DNA of 64,000 nucleotides from Paenibacillus aceti (GCF_003614185.1 NZ_KZ987724.1:5376668-5440667); one strand, 5' to 3'; positions 1-9,954 are shown, numbered from the stretch's first letter. The notes: generated by a model from the letters alone, not told the origin. Program-made: numbers and translations.

Positions 1-2
1 AT

Positions 3-3000
3 GTTCCCCTCTCAGATAGTACAGAACGCATTTCCGTCATCGTAGAATTACAATCCGAGCCTGTGAAGGTACATGAGGCGAATCGAAGCCCAATGAGCTT
101 CGGCATCGCGCCTTCTTCTCATCTGTTGAAGGTGAAGACAGAGCATCTGAGTTTCAAGAAAGCAGCAGTAAATAAGCTGGATGCTGATATTAACCACGAA
201 TATAGCAATATATTCAATGGCTTCTCGTTGGAGATCGCTGCTGACCGGGTGGATGATCTACTGAACATTCCTAGCGTCAAAGCCATCTACCCGAACAACA
301 CCGTGTACGCTACGGAGGAGACAGAGCTTGGCGATACAGTTGGAGTTCCCGTTGGCAGTGTACCGTTCATTGGCAGCGAAGCCTTCTGGCAGGACGGTTT
401 TAAAGGGAAAGGTCTCAAGGTAGGGGTTATCGATACGGGTATTGCCCATGATCACCCGGATCTTGAAGGAGCTGTAAATCGGAATAATATAGGTTATGAT
501 TTCGTGAATAACGATGGTGATCCTTATGAAACAACGAAGGAAGACTATGAAAAGGCTCATGCACAAGATCCTAGTATCCCGGAATTTGATCCTGAGACCG
601 GTAAGCCCTACTGGACTTCACATGGAAGCCACGTCTCTGGTGTGATCGCTGGCCGAGGCGTAGGTGCGGATGGCCAACCAGGGATTACAGGAGTAGCTCC
701 AGAGGCGGAAATTCACGCTTATAAGGTGCTTGGTCCCTATGGTAAAGGCTCAACGGCGAATGTGATCGCTGGGATTGAGAGAGCTGTAGCAGACAAGATG
801 GATGTCATTAACCTGTCGCTCGGCTCAGAGACGAATAATGAGAAATCCGCAGATTCAGTCGCTGTTAACAATGCGATGGTCGCTGGCACGATTACGGTCA
901 TCTCGAACGGCAATAGTGGTCCGGCAGAGGCGACAGTCACCGATCCAGGGACGGCTGAGCTGGTTATCTCCGTAGGCGCATCGAAGCCACCGCTGGTCAC
1001 GCCGATCCTGAAGATCGAAGGAACCAATGAAGAGTTCGAGGTAGATACTTTTGATAAATCTTCCGGGATTGAGAACTTAACAGAATCCTATCAGCTGGTC
1101 GATGTGGGAGTTGGTAAGGTAGAAGACTATGCTGGCAAAGAGTTAAGCGGGAAAATCGCTTATATTCAGCGTGGTGAAATTTCCTTTAGCGACAAAGCGC
1201 TCAATGCTATCAACTCCGGCGCTATAGCTGCTTTAGTCTATAACAATGCTCCAGAGGCGTTGGAAAGTGGTACCTTAGGCGATGTTGACGTAACGATTCC
1301 GATATATACTCTCTCTGGCACATACGGTAATCAGATTAAGGGTTTACTGGGGACTAATCCGAATTTAGAGGTAAATTTTGATACAAAAATTGAAAAGGAT
1401 ATTATTGCGGGCTTCAGTTCCCGCGGTCCATCCAAGCCATCCTTTGCCATCAAACCGGATATTTCAGCGCCCGGGCTCGGGGTACGCTCCAGTGTCCCGG
1501 ATTATGAGGGATGGTATGCAGCCCAGAACGGAACAAGCATGGCCGCGCCGCATATTGCTGGGGCCGCAGCTTTGCTTAAAGATAAGTATAGTGGTTTATC
1601 TCCGTTCGACATTAAGTCGCTCTTGATGAATAATACTGTGAAGATGACGGATCGTGACGGTAACCCTTATACCCATATGGACCAAGGGGCGGGCCGGGTC
1701 GATCTGAATCGAGTATTGCAAGCCAAGGCGGTTGCCGAGGTCGAAGCGAAGACGAACGCAGTCAAGGATGGCGTGAATTTTACCCATTATACAGGCAGCC
1801 TTTCCTATGGATATGTGAATCATGGGGAGAGCGCGGAACGCAAGGTGATTGTTAAGGATATTGCGAATACGAATTCATCTTATACGATTAGTACGGAGTG
1901 GCGTGATCCTTCTTCTACTCCAATTGAGATAACATTGTCTGAGGAAGAAGTTGAAGTGTCTGCGGGTGGGACAGCTACGTTCACAGTAACCGCTACAGTT
2001 GCGACCGAAGCTGTAGATCAGCGTTATGAGGGTGAACTGATCCTGACCGAGGCTGGCGGACATGTGATTCAACTGCCGATTGCCATCTACGTAGGCGAGG
2101 CTCCACAACCGATCGATGTGGTGACTAACCTGCAACTGGTGCCGAATATATTCTCACCGAATAATGATGGTTCCGTGGATACTGCGAAGGTTTCCTTCCG
2201 GATTAACGAGTATACCGAATACTTCTCATTGGACGTATTCTCGTTAGACAATGTGTGGTTGGGTACGATTATAGAGACGGATGAAGGAATCAAACCGGGC
2301 AGCTATAACTTGACAGAGGGCTGGAATGGTACGGTCTATTATGGTACGGAAGAAAGGAAGCTAGCCGACGACGTATATGTACTTGTTCCATTTGTAGGAA
2401 ATCTGTATGATGAACCGGTTCCGGTAGAATCACAGGTTAGTCCGTTTATTATTGATACCGAGGCTCCAGTGTCTGAGCTAGTGAGCCCAGAAATTGCTGT
2501 TAACCGGGGGATCGGAACGATTTCCGGGAAGGTCACTCATGATCTGCTGATCGACTTGAACGATTTATTTAATCTTCCGCTTCGTGAGTTGATCGGTGTT
2601 GCAGCGCTTTATGAAGATAGCCATGGAGAACTGCAGCAGGTGAACGGTCAGATCGATGATGATGGTAACTTCTCGATTCAGGTACCGGTAATTCCGGGAG
2701 AAAATAGCTTCGAAGTGTATGTCTATGATATTGCAGGCAATGGTATGAATGAACCGGCGCATATTGTGAATTACAATTTAACGGATAACGTAACACCTGT
2801 TCTTACACCAGCAGAGGTGGAGGAGAATGGGGATGCCACGCTTAGTGTTAACTTCTCAGTGACGTCCGCCGTTTACTCGGCGAAGTTCGATCTGCTCTAC
2901 AGCAAGGAACTGACGGATATTAATGTAGCGGAGAGCGAGGAGCTGAAGGAGTACCAAGCGCAGCACAACCCAGATCAAGAGCTGACAGTAACATCGGCGG

Positions 3001-4589
3001 TCTATGATTACAGCGAGGAATTGAACAGGTATGAGTTCTACACGAGTCTGAATGATGTAGACGGCTACGTTGGCCAAGGCTCGCTGGCTAACTTCAAGAT
3101 CCATGCGATTCCAGCGGGGCAGTATGCTTTTGAGCTTGCTAATCTCGTGCTGCTGGATCGGGACGGCAATGAAGTTCCGGTAAGTGTGAACGATAAGGCG
3201 GAATTGACGGTTCAACCTGTTCAACAGCCGGAATTGTCTGTTGCTCCGCAGTCCTTGTCGTTAAAGACTGGCGAGAGCAGCAAGCTGACCGTTAACTATA
3301 AGGCTGCAGATGGTTCGGTAACGGATGTCACTTACGAGGCAGCGTACGCGGTAAGCCATGTGAATATCGCTGCGGTGGAGAAGGGCGTAGTTACGGCCAA
3401 GCAGAAGGGCAGTACGGATGTTGAAATTACGTACGAAAATCTGAAGGTTAACGTCGCGGTGACCGTAACGGAATCAAGCCCGGGCGGCGGTAACAATAAT
3501 GGAGGCGGCAGTAGTGGTGGCGGTAGCAGCAGTGGTGGAGGATCATCAACACCAACGCCTGCACCGAAGCCATCAACTCCAGATGATAGAACAGTCAAGG
3601 AACCGCTCAAGGCAGGTGAGCCAACGGTTCTGAAGCTTGCCGGTGGCTTGACGGTGACGATTCCAGCAGGGGCGATTACCTCGCAGGAGGCTGCATTCGT
3701 TCAAGGCAGCGCTGCTTCCAAGGAAGATACGGAAGCTCTATTGAGGGGCTTGCAGCTGGGTTCAACGATCAAGGCGCTGGGTATATATTATGATTTCTCT
3801 ATTCTTGATAAAGACGGAAAAGCGCTTGACAACATCTCTTTCAGCAAGCCGGTAGAAGTGTCTGTTCCGCTTGAAACACTTAACCCTGGCAGCTTGAACG
3901 GCGAGAAGATCAATCTGTTCAAAATCGGCGATAAAGGCGTGTTGAGTGGACACACCGGTCGTCTGGCGGATGGTAAAGTGGTCGCTCATTTGAACAGCTT
4001 CAGCCGCTACATGTTCATGGCCAAGAATATCGTCTTCAAGGACGTAACGACGGCGAATTATCCATGGGCGGTGAAGGAGATTGAAGTGCTGGCCTCCAAG
4101 GATATCGCTACGGGAACTAGTGCAGATGCATTTAGTCCTGGCAAGCAGGTAACACGGGCCGAGTTCGTCTCCTTATTAGTCAGAGCCCTGGAGCTTGGCA
4201 AGAGTGAGAACAGCAATACACAGTTCAGCGATGTTGAGTCCGGAAGCTGGTACTATGATGCGGTGCAGACCGCGGTATCGGCGGGATGGATCAACGGCTA
4301 CGCAGACCATACCTTTGCACCGGACAAGAATATCACTCGCGCCGAAATGGCGGTGATTCTGTCCAGAGTGCTGCAGCATTTAGGCGTGACTGAAGGAACG
4401 GATGCATCTGTTCCGGAATATGCCGATCAGGCGGAGATCCAGGCCTGGGCCAAGGCTGCGGTTGCACAGGTAGCGAAGCTGGGCATTATGCAGGGCCGGG
4501 GTGAGACCCGCTTTGCTGCGCAGGAGCATACGACCCGCGCCGAAGCTGCGGTAGTAGTCTACCGGATTTTCAAGGGCTACACCAAATAA
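3..4589 (+). CDS. SLH-anchored subtilisin-like serine protease (S8), 5' end outside window
   Basis: The frame is open to the left edge, so the true start and signal peptide lie before the window; residues just before the GTG at 63 still read like an inhibitor-I9 propeptide. Counting from that GTG, the catalytic triad is visible: Asp124 in VIDTG, His187 in HGSHVSG and Ser492 in NGTSMAAPH. A PA-type insert lies between His and Ser (about 300-430). Beyond the catalytic domain come Fn3-like and cohesin-type beta segments, a Gly/Ser/Asn linker near 1140-1165, and three SLH domains (about 1320-1508), each with a TRAE motif. The protein should be secreted, bound to the secondary cell-wall polymer through SLH, and hydrolyse extracellular protein, like a Vpr-type protease with an anchor. 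It is transcribed alone and followed by a good terminator. The fold call is firm; the substrate is unknown. Confidence 0.93.
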   Translation, partial: VPLSDSTERISVIVELQSEPVKVHEANRSPMSFGIAPSSHLLKVKTEHLSFKKAAVNKLDADINHEYSNIFNGFSLEIAADRVDDLLNIPSVKAIYPNNTVYATEETELGDTVGVPVGSVPFIGSEAFWQDGFKGKGLKVGVIDTGIAHDHPDLEGAVNRNNIGYDFVNNDGDPYETTKEDYEKAHAQDPSIPEFDPETGKPYWTSHGSHVSGVIAGRGVGADGQPGITGVAPEAEIHAYKVLGPYGKGSTANVIAGIERAVADKMDVINLSLGSETNNEKSADSVAVNNAMVAGTITVISNGNSGPAEATVTDPGTAELVISVGASKPPLVTPILKIEGTNEEFEVDTFDKSSGIENLTESYQLVDVGVGKVEDYAGKELSGKIAYIQRGEISFSDKALNAINSGAIAALVYNNAPEALESGTLGDVDVTIPIYTLSGTYGNQIKGLLGTNPNLEVNFDTKIEKDIIAGFSSRGPSKPSFAIKPDISAPGLGVRSSVPDYEGWYAAQNGTSMAAPHIAGAAALLKDKYSGLSPFDIKSLLMNNTVKMTDRDGNPYTHMDQGAGRVDLNRVLQAKAVAEVEAKTNAVKDGVNFTHYTGSLSYGYVNHGESAERKVIVKDIANTNSSYTISTEWRDPSSTPIEITLSEEEVEVSAGGTATFTVTATVATEAVDQRYEGELILTEAGGHVIQLPIAIYVGEAPQPIDVVTNLQLVPNIFSPNNDGSVDTAKVSFRINEYTEYFSLDVFSLDNVWLGTIIETDEGIKPGSYNLTEGWNGTVYYGTEERKLADDVYVLVPFVGNLYDEPVPVESQVSPFIIDTEAPVSELVSPEIAVNRGIGTISGKVTHDLLIDLNDLFNLPLRELIGVAALYEDSHGELQQVNGQIDDDGNFSIQVPVIPGENSFEVYVYDIAGNGMNEPAHIVNYNLTDNVTPVLTPAEVEENGDATLSVNFSVTSAVYSAKFDLLYSKELTDINVAESEELKEYQAQHNPDQELTVTSAVYDYSEELNRYEFYTSLNDVDGYVGQGSLANFKIHAIPAGQYAFELANLVLLDRDGNEVPVSVNDKAELTVQPVQQPELSVAPQSLSLKTGESSKLTVNYKAADGSVTDVTYEAAYAVSHVNIAAVEKGVVTAKQKGSTDVEITYENLKVNVAVTVTESSPGGGNNNGGGSSGGGSSSGGGSSTPTPAPKPSTPDDRTVKEPLKAGEPTVLKLAGGLTVTIPAGAITSQEAAFVQGSAASKEDTEALLRGLQLGSTIKALGIYYDFSILDKDGKALDNISFSKPVEVSVPLETLNPGSLNGEKINLFKIGDKGVLSGHTGRLADGKVVAHLNSFSRYMFMAKNIVFKDVTTANYPWAVKEIEVLASKDIATGTSADAFSPGKQVTRAEFVSLLVRALELGKSENSNTQFSDVESGSWYYDAVQTAVSAGWINGYADHTFAPDKNITRAEMAVILSRVLQHLGVTEGTDASVPEYADQAEIQAWAKAAVAQVAKLGIMQGRGETRFAAQEHTTRAEAAVVVYRIFKGYTK

Positions 4590-4604
4590 TCAGCGTCATT
4601 ATAA

Positions 4605-4639
4605 AACAACTGTCGGGGCGATCTCCGGCAGTTGTTTTT
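4605..4639 (+). terminator. Rho-independent terminator of the SLH protease gene
   Basis: AACAACTG-TCGG pairs with CCGG-CAGTTGTT across an 8-base loop and runs into a T tract, 16 bases after the stop codon. Confidence 0.85.
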
Positions 4640-4982
4640 GTTAGCGCGAACTCGAAGTTCTGTTAGTAGAGGAAGGAAAACCGCAGCTATGAAGAGAAAG
4701 AGGTAAGAAGAGGAAGAAAGCGGATGCCTATGCAGCGAGTCTTGGCCGTGCTGGGGGGAAGCAAGCCAATCGTAAGGTGTCACTCTCAGCCGCAAAGCTG
4801 CAACTCAAATGTCATAAGAGTAACTCGACCGAGCACAGGCACAATTCAGTTGCAATGGTGCAATCTAGCCGTACCAGCACGCAATCCATCATGCCGAAGT
4901 CAACTTAACTCTATCATGCTGGAATGTGGTACGTGTTACCTTGGGTTAATGGCAGAACTTTGACTAGAATGGGGAATTGCTA
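4640..4982. other. Intergenic stretch with no supported gene
   Basis: About 340 bases. Short open frames exist, but none has a ribosome binding site followed by protein-like sequence. I see no promoter of good quality and no repeat shared with the rest of the window. Confidence 0.5.
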
Positions 4983-5180
4983 ATGAGAAGCTGGTTTACC
5001 AAGCATAAGAACGACTCGATTATAAAACTGAACAAGCCGGACGAGCAGACTCAGAAATGCTCCAGATGTAAACGGCGCAAGAAGCTCACATTTTATGCTA
5101 ATGATTACGGCGTGGTCCGGGGGCTATGCAAAGAGTGCAGGAAGGAAATTGGCGACAAAGAGGAGCTGTATCCGATTTAG
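4983..5180 (+). CDS. Small zinc-ribbon protein (65 aa)
   Basis: An ATG at 4983 is preceded by GGGG at 8-base spacing; the in-frame TTG at 4977 has no better signal. The product has a basic, Lys-rich first third and then two knuckles, CSRC and CKEC, about 25 residues apart, which is the pattern of a four-cysteine zinc ribbon. There is no signal peptide or membrane segment, so it is probably cytoplasmic and may bind nucleic acid or act as an adaptor. I do not recognise a named family. It stands alone between the SLH protease and a GNAT gene. Confidence 0.7.
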   Translation: MRSWFTKHKNDSIIKLNKPDEQTQKCSRCKRRKKLTFYANDYGVVRGLCKECRKEIGDKEELYPI

Positions 5181-5342
5181 TAGATTAGGGTCAGGCTAGG
5201 GCTATTGGGGGGAAGTCTCGATTACTCCAAAGCCAGCAAATATCAGACTATTGAAGTCCTAACGAAACAACAGAGCGTTATTTCCTTAAAAATAGCGATA
5301 AAAAATTTAACGGTACACAACGCTTGCAGAAATGGTAATCAT

Positions 5343-5371
5343 TTGATTCCAGGAAATTTGTCGAATATAAT
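5343..5371 (+). promoter_or_regulatory. SigA-type promoter for the GNAT gene
   Basis: TTGATT (5343-5348) and TATAAT (5366-5371) are separated by exactly 17 bases; the GNAT start codon follows 46 bases later. Confidence 0.75.
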
Positions 5372-5417
5372 GGAAAGTATACAAGTTACTAAATACTAGC
5401 GCAGAGGTACGTGAACA

Positions 5418-5858
5418 ATGATTAGAAAAATGGAGTTAAAGGACAGAGAAGCTTTTGTCGCAATGGCCAATGAGTTCTATCATTCAGATGCGGTATTGCA
5501 CAGCATTCCTGAGAGCAACATAGAGAAGACCTTCGATGAGCTCATGGCGGGCAGCCCTTATATTGATGGTTATATCTTTGAATGTGACGGGGAGAAGGCC
5601 GGATATTCCCTGCTCTCGATCACTTATTCGAATGAGGCCGGCGGGCTTGTCGTCTGGGTCGAGGAGATTTATATTTTGCCGAAGTTCCAGGGCAGAGGCA
5701 TTGGCAAGGAGTATATGGACTTTGTTGAAGAGGCTTATAAGGACAAGGCAGCGAGAATTCGCCTAGAGGTCGAGGAAGAGAATGAACGGGCGATTAAGAT
5801 TTATGAGAAAAAGGGCTATAGACAGCTCGATTACTTGCAAATGTACAAAGGTAAATAG
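5418..5858 (+). CDS. GNAT family N-acetyltransferase
   Basis: This 146-residue single-domain protein should transfer an acetyl group from acetyl-CoA to an unidentified amine. The acetyl-CoA pyrophosphate loop is seen as QGRGIG near residue 95, after the beta-4 strand VEEIYILP, and the C-terminal part (N-E-R-A-I-K-I-Y-E-K-K-G-Y) is the usual GNAT motif B. The ATG at 5418 has an AGAGG upstream and sits behind a clear SigA promoter, so the gene is monocistronic. No neighbour indicates the substrate. Confidence 0.88.
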   Translation: MIRKMELKDREAFVAMANEFYHSDAVLHSIPESNIEKTFDELMAGSPYIDGYIFECDGEKAGYSLLSITYSNEAGGLVVWVEEIYILPKFQGRGIGKEYMDFVEEAYKDKAARIRLEVEEENERAIKIYEKKGYRQLDYLQMYKGK

Positions 5859-5894
5859 AAAACGTAAGACGGTAGCGCGAGTTATCTTCTTAGG

Positions 5895-5935
5895 ACGGGG
5901 ATCATTCATAAGGCCTTGATATAGGCACGGGATGA
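5895..5935 (+). terminator. Probable terminator after the GNAT gene
   Basis: GGGATCAT and ATGATCCC form an 8-bp stem with a long loop, followed by TGTTTGATTTT. The long loop and interrupted T tract make this weaker than the others. Confidence 0.5.
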
Positions 5936-6126
5936 TCCCTGTTTGATTTTCATGGGATTAATTTTCAAGGGGAAATACGAGGGGCTGTGTGAGAGAAAAA
6001 AATATCGTCTCATGGCGTTCTAACGGTGATTTTGTTATAATATCCAATTAAATCTATTAACTCTGCTCTGGTGAGAATAGTGCGCATTGGAGTAGGACAA
6101 CAACTGAGTGGGAGGAATTCATAAAC

Positions 6127-7947
6127 ATGAGTACATCGCAGTTCTTTGCCAGACCACAGCTTGCCGACTGTGTGCCAGACCTAGTTGCTACGGCTAGAGG
6201 AGATAAGAAGGCCACGCTTGTCATCCAGAATGCGAAGCTGGTTAACGTATGCTCAGGAGAAATTCAGGATGGAATATCGATCGGTGTTCAAGGCAGCCGG
6301 ATTGCATTTGTAGGGGCCGATGCCAGCCATTTGATCGGTGACGAGACGAAGGTGATCGATGCTGCCGGTCGTTACGTAGCTCCTGGCTTGCTGGATGGAC
6401 ATTGCCATATTGAGAGTAGTCAAATTACACCTACCCAATTCGCCCGGGCCGTTCTTCCGAAGGGGACGACAGGCGGATTTTTTGATGCGCATGAGATTAC
6501 GAATGTACTAGGGCTGCCGGGTCTGAGACTTATGCTTGATGAAGCCAGACAAACCCCACTCGCAGCATATATGCAGGTTGCTTCCTGCGTCCCTTCAACC
6601 GGGCCGGATATGGAGACAGCAGGTGCTGAGATCGGTCCTGAAGAGGTTGCCGAAGCCTTCACTTGGGGCCCTGATATGATTGCTCTGGGAGAGGTTATGA
6701 ACTTCCCGGGCGTTGTATTTGGCGATGAGAAAATGATTGGAGAGATTCAGGCGACGCTGCGGGCTGGTCGAGTAGCTGACGGTCACTATACATGGCCGGT
6801 GGATGACTGGAGAATCTCCGCCTATGCGGCTAGCGGAATTACAGGCTGTCACGAAAGCGTGAATGCCGAGGATGTTATCGAGCGTGTCAGAAGAGGCATG
6901 TATGCCAAGATGAGACGCGGCTCGGCCTGGCATGATGTGGCTGAATCGATTAAGGCGCATACGGATTATAACATTGATACACGCCGTATGATGCTCGTGA
7001 CGGACGACCGTAGTCCAGAATCCCTCGTGGATGAAGGGCATATGGATTTCGTCGTTCGCCACGCGATCTCGCAGGGGGTTCGTCCGGTGACTGCCTTCCA
7101 AATGGCGACGATCAATACGGCGGAACGCTTCGGCGTGGCGCGTGATGTGGGCACCATTACACCGGCTTCCTTTGCCGATATGATCATTCTGGATGGCAAT
7201 CTGGCTGATGTTAATGTCGTGATGACGATCGCTGCCGGACAGATTGTCGCTGAGCATGGCAAAATGGCTGTGGAATTGCCTGACTTCACCTATCCGCAGG
7301 AGGCGATCCACTCCGTTCACCTTAATCGTCCGGTAACGGAGCAGGATTTTGTAATCGAGGCCCCGATTCCATCCGGTGAATTGACAGCCAGAGCGATTGG
7401 CGTGCGCGAGAATCATGTAGATACGACGGAAGATCTCGTATCTGTAAGGATTGAGAACGGCCAGGTCGCTCTTAAGATAGAGGAAGGCTTGTCCAAGCTT
7501 GCTGTGATCGAACGCCATAAAGGAACGGGCAACAAGACGGTTGGCCTGGTATCACGGGTTGGCTTCAAAGTACCTGCTGCACTGGCAACCACCGTTGCTC
7601 ATGACTGTCACAATATCATGGTCATCGGGAACTCCGATGCACTGATGGCCAAGGCAGCGAATACGGTAGCTGAGATGCAGGGTGGTATCGCGGTTGTCAC
7701 GGAAGACGAAATCGTCAAGCTTCCGCTGCCGGTGGCAGGACTGATGTCTAATGCGCCGTTTGAACAGGTTGCCGAGCAATCTCGCGCGGTGAGCCAGGCG
7801 CTGTATCGGGCAGGCTGCACGATGAACTATGCGTTCATGACCTTGTCCTTGCTGGCACTGGTCGTTATCCCTGAGCTGCGCATCTCGGATATCGGCTTGT
7901 TCAAGATGACGGAGCAGGGCTTCGTGAAGGTTCCTCTCTTCGTCTAA
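6127..7947 (+). CDS. ade: Adenine deaminase
   Basis: The product hydrolyses adenine to hypoxanthine and ammonia in purine salvage. It is a 606-residue amidohydrolase of the Ade family. The N-terminal metal site shows as DGHCHIESS (about 93-101), followed by the family's GTTGGFFDAHE segment, a GEVMNFPG motif near 195, a metal-binding DDRSPESL near 295, and a C-terminal domain typical of Ade. GGAGG lies 11 bases before the ATG, and TATAAT at 6036-6041 is a plausible -10, although no good -35 is visible. No purine riboswitch is recognisable upstream. The gene is followed at once by the promoter of the thiamine operon. Confidence 0.95.
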   Translation: MSTSQFFARPQLADCVPDLVATARGDKKATLVIQNAKLVNVCSGEIQDGISIGVQGSRIAFVGADASHLIGDETKVIDAAGRYVAPGLLDGHCHIESSQITPTQFARAVLPKGTTGGFFDAHEITNVLGLPGLRLMLDEARQTPLAAYMQVASCVPSTGPDMETAGAEIGPEEVAEAFTWGPDMIALGEVMNFPGVVFGDEKMIGEIQATLRAGRVADGHYTWPVDDWRISAYAASGITGCHESVNAEDVIERVRRGMYAKMRRGSAWHDVAESIKAHTDYNIDTRRMMLVTDDRSPESLVDEGHMDFVVRHAISQGVRPVTAFQMATINTAERFGVARDVGTITPASFADMIILDGNLADVNVVMTIAAGQIVAEHGKMAVELPDFTYPQEAIHSVHLNRPVTEQDFVIEAPIPSGELTARAIGVRENHVDTTEDLVSVRIENGQVALKIEEGLSKLAVIERHKGTGNKTVGLVSRVGFKVPAALATTVAHDCHNIMVIGNSDALMAKAANTVAEMQGGIAVVTEDEIVKLPLPVAGLMSNAPFEQVAEQSRAVSQALYRAGCTMNYAFMTLSLLALVVIPELRISDIGLFKMTEQGFVKVPLFV

Positions 7948-7965
7948 AGAGCAAGATGAGCTTAT

Positions 7966-7995
7966 TTGACATCCTGGTGTTGACATCGTTACAAT
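7966..7995 (+). promoter_or_regulatory. Promoter of the thiamine salvage operon
   Basis: TTGACA (7966-7971) and TACAAT (7990-7995) with 18-base spacing, 18 bases after ade. A second TTGACA starts at 7980 but lacks a matching -10. Transcription would begin just before the TPP riboswitch. Confidence 0.75.
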
Positions 7996-8012
7996 AATAA
8001 GTAATTGAATAG

Positions 8013-8106
8013 GAAATCCACTAGGGGAGTCGTGTAGACGACTGAGACAAGATGATTCTTGGACCCTTTGAACCTGATCTAGTTAGCACTAGCGTAGGGA
8101 AGTGGA
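8013..8106 (+). promoter_or_regulatory. TPP riboswitch (THI box)
   Basis: The leader has the conserved TPP aptamer blocks in order: CTAGGGGAG (about 8021), CTGAGA (8042), ACCCTTTGAACCTGATCTAG (about 8063-8082) and the closing GCGTAGGGAAGTGG (8092-8105). It binds thiamine pyrophosphate. The terminator at 8143-8172 lies between the aptamer and tenA, so excess TPP should stop transcription of tenA-thiM-thiD-thiE. Confidence 0.95.
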
Positions 8107-8142
8107 GTCGGACTGATTTGCTTTTTTTAACCCAATGATTAG

Positions 8143-8172
8143 GCCGCTCCATACCCGGAGCGGTCTTTTTTT
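8143..8172 (+). terminator. Expression-platform terminator of the TPP riboswitch
   Basis: CCGCTCC pairs with GGAGCGG across a short loop and is followed by TCTTTTTTT. It is placed 37 bases after the aptamer and about 60 bases before tenA, as expected for transcriptional control. Confidence 0.88.
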
Positions 8173-8234
8173 GCTATATCAGGGGCTGTATTCGAGCGCG
8201 GATTTCCTCATTCAACAAATTAGGAGGTGGGGAC

Positions 8235-8906
8235 ATGAGTTTCGCACAAGAGCTTCGTCGTCAGGCCGATCCGATTTTTGAGGCTATTTATGAACATCCC
8301 TTTGTAAGAGGGATTGCCAGCGGGGAATTGCAGAAGGAGCAATTAATCCATTATGTGAAGCAGGATTTCGAGTATCTGAACGCCTTTATGCGGATCTATG
8401 GTATCGCGATCTTCAAGAGCAGTACCCGTGAGGAAATCGAAATGTTTAACGAGCAAATTGCCTTTGTACTTCACAGTGAGGTGCACCCGCATAATAATTT
8501 CTGCCAAGTGGCCGGCGTTACCTATGAGGAGATGCAGGGCTTTCCCCTTGCGCCATCAGCACATCATTATATTCGGCATATGTTGACGGTTGCGCATGAA
8601 GGAAGCCTTGGTGAAATTGTGGCCGCGCTGCTGCCTTGCCCATGGACCTATATTGAGATCGGTCAGAGACTGCTCGAAGAGGTCAAGCCGAAGGAGTCGC
8701 ATCCGTTCTATGATTGGATCTATTTTTATGGTGGGGGAATGTCGGATTTGACCGAGCGCTTCTGCAATTACCTGGATGACTGGGCCGCAAAGGTGACAGA
8801 GGCTGAACGAGCACGGATGCGAGAGCATTATCTATTGAGCTGCCAATTGGAGTATATGTTCTGGGATATGGCGTTCAAGCAGCAAGAATGGCCGGTTAGC
8901 CTATAA
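8235..8906 (+). CDS. tenA: Aminopyrimidine aminohydrolase / thiaminase II (TenA)
   Basis: TenA hydrolyses aminomethyl-pyrimidine breakdown products of thiamine to HMP for reuse. At 223 residues it has family length. The all-helical fold begins RQADPIFEAIYEHPF, with the YVKQDFEYL helix and the ALLPCPWTYIEIG segment that carries the catalytic cysteine (about Cys137). AGGAGGTGG precedes the ATG at good spacing. It is the first gene behind the TPP riboswitch and is followed by thiM, thiD and thiE, which supports a role in salvage. Confidence 0.95.
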   Translation: MSFAQELRRQADPIFEAIYEHPFVRGIASGELQKEQLIHYVKQDFEYLNAFMRIYGIAIFKSSTREEIEMFNEQIAFVLHSEVHPHNNFCQVAGVTYEEMQGFPLAPSAHHYIRHMLTVAHEGSLGEIVAALLPCPWTYIEIGQRLLEEVKPKESHPFYDWIYFYGGGMSDLTERFCNYLDDWAAKVTEAERARMREHYLLSCQLEYMFWDMAFKQQEWPVSL

Positions 8907-9111
8907 AGGATAGGTCTGGACTCGCGCCCATAGTAGTTGCCTATACGGAATGTGTACCAACAAGCTTGAAAGCCTACAAAGCTTGCGATTATGTATGAAT
9001 TTTGCAATTGTTTCACTCAAGGATCGAAAATTCCTGCAGGAAAATTATTATGCAAGCGCCTGGAATCTTCACGATGCGATGACAAAAAAGTGAAAAATGG
9101 GGTTGATCAGT

Positions 9112-9954
9112 GTGAATACAATCGAACAAGACATTGCAGCACTTCTGACTAGAGTACAAAATATGCGGCCGCTCGTACATAACATCACGAATGTCGTCGT
9201 TACCAATTTCACCGCGAACGGTCTGCTTGCGCTGGGGGCCTCTCCCGTCATGGCCTACGCTCCAGAGGAGGTAGCGGATATGGCGAAGATCGCCGGAGCT
9301 GTCGTATTGAACATCGGCACGCTGTCCACTCCGCAGGTGGAGGCGATGATCCTCGCCGGGAAATCCGCGAATCAGCATGGGGTTCCTGTGCTGCTGGACC
9401 CTGTAGGGGCGGGGGCGACCCAGTTTCGGACGGAATCAGCGCAGCGAATTTTGCGTGAAGTGCAGGTTGCGTTGATCCGCGGCAATGGAGCGGAGATCGC
9501 CAATCTGGTCGGGGAAGCCACGGACATCAAAGGCGTCGATGCCGGTGAGAGCAGTGCGGGTACGAATGCAGATATAGCGCTGCTCGCTGCCCGGAAATTC
9601 AATACCGTGGCAGCGATTACGGGAAAGGAGGATGTGATCAGCGATGGAGCCCGCTGCCTGGTGATTAGCGGTGGAGATGCGCTGCTCACCCAGGTCACCG
9701 GAGCCGGATGCTTGCTCACCTCAGTGCTAGGGGCGTTCGCTGCGGTTGAGCCGGATATACTGCTCGCTGGAACGGCGGGATTGACCTATTATGGAGCGGC
9801 TGCAGCGCGGGCTGCAGAGCGTACAGCTGCACAAGGGCCGGGCAGCTTCCAGATTGCCTTGCTGGATGAGCTGGCCAAGCTGTACCCGCATTCCATCAAG
9901 GGATATGCGGCGATTGCCGAGGCCGGGGTCAAGGCGGCTGGAGGTGATGAGTGA
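9112..9954 (+). CDS. thiM: Hydroxyethylthiazole kinase
   Basis: ThiM phosphorylates 4-methyl-5-hydroxyethylthiazole with ATP for thiamine salvage. Typical segments are [11 protein letters not shown] with [16 protein letters not shown] near the N-terminus, the [10 protein letters not shown] segment, and the GAGCLLT nucleotide and anion-hole motif near residue 200. I chose the GTG at 9112 because GGGGTTGATC just before it matches the extended Shine-Dalgarno sequence; the in-frame ATG at 9097 contains that site in its own first codons and has only an A-rich leader. The stop overlaps the start of thiD by one base. Confidence 0.93.
   Translation: MNTIEQDIAALLTRVQNMRPLVHNITNVVVTNFTANGLLALGASPVMAYAPEEVADMAKIAGAVVLNIGTLSTPQVEAMILAGKSANQHGVPVLLDPVGAGATQFRTESAQRILREVQVALIRGNGAEIANLVGEATDIKGVDAGESSAGTNADIALLAARKFNTVAAITGKEDVISDGARCLVISGGDALLTQVTGAGCLLTSVLGAFAAVEPDILLAGTAGLTYYGAAAARAAERTAAQGPGSFQIALLDELAKLYPHSIKGYAAIAEAGVKAAGGDE

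Noticed and set aside
4724-4963. Open frame of 79 codons on the plus strand
   Set aside because: No ribosome binding site, and the product (many Ser, Arg, Asn and Cys without pattern) does not look like a protein; treated as chance.
5205-5399. Open frame of 64 codons before the GNAT gene
   Set aside because: It runs across the GNAT promoter (5343-5371) and lacks a good start signal.
5990-6126. Possible purine riboswitch before ade
   Set aside because: The conserved loop and junction bases of purine riboswitches are not present; only a TATAAT is seen.
6595-7518. Long minus-strand frame (307 codons) inside ade
   Set aside because: Shadow of the adenine deaminase reading frame; the product has no domain and no start signal.
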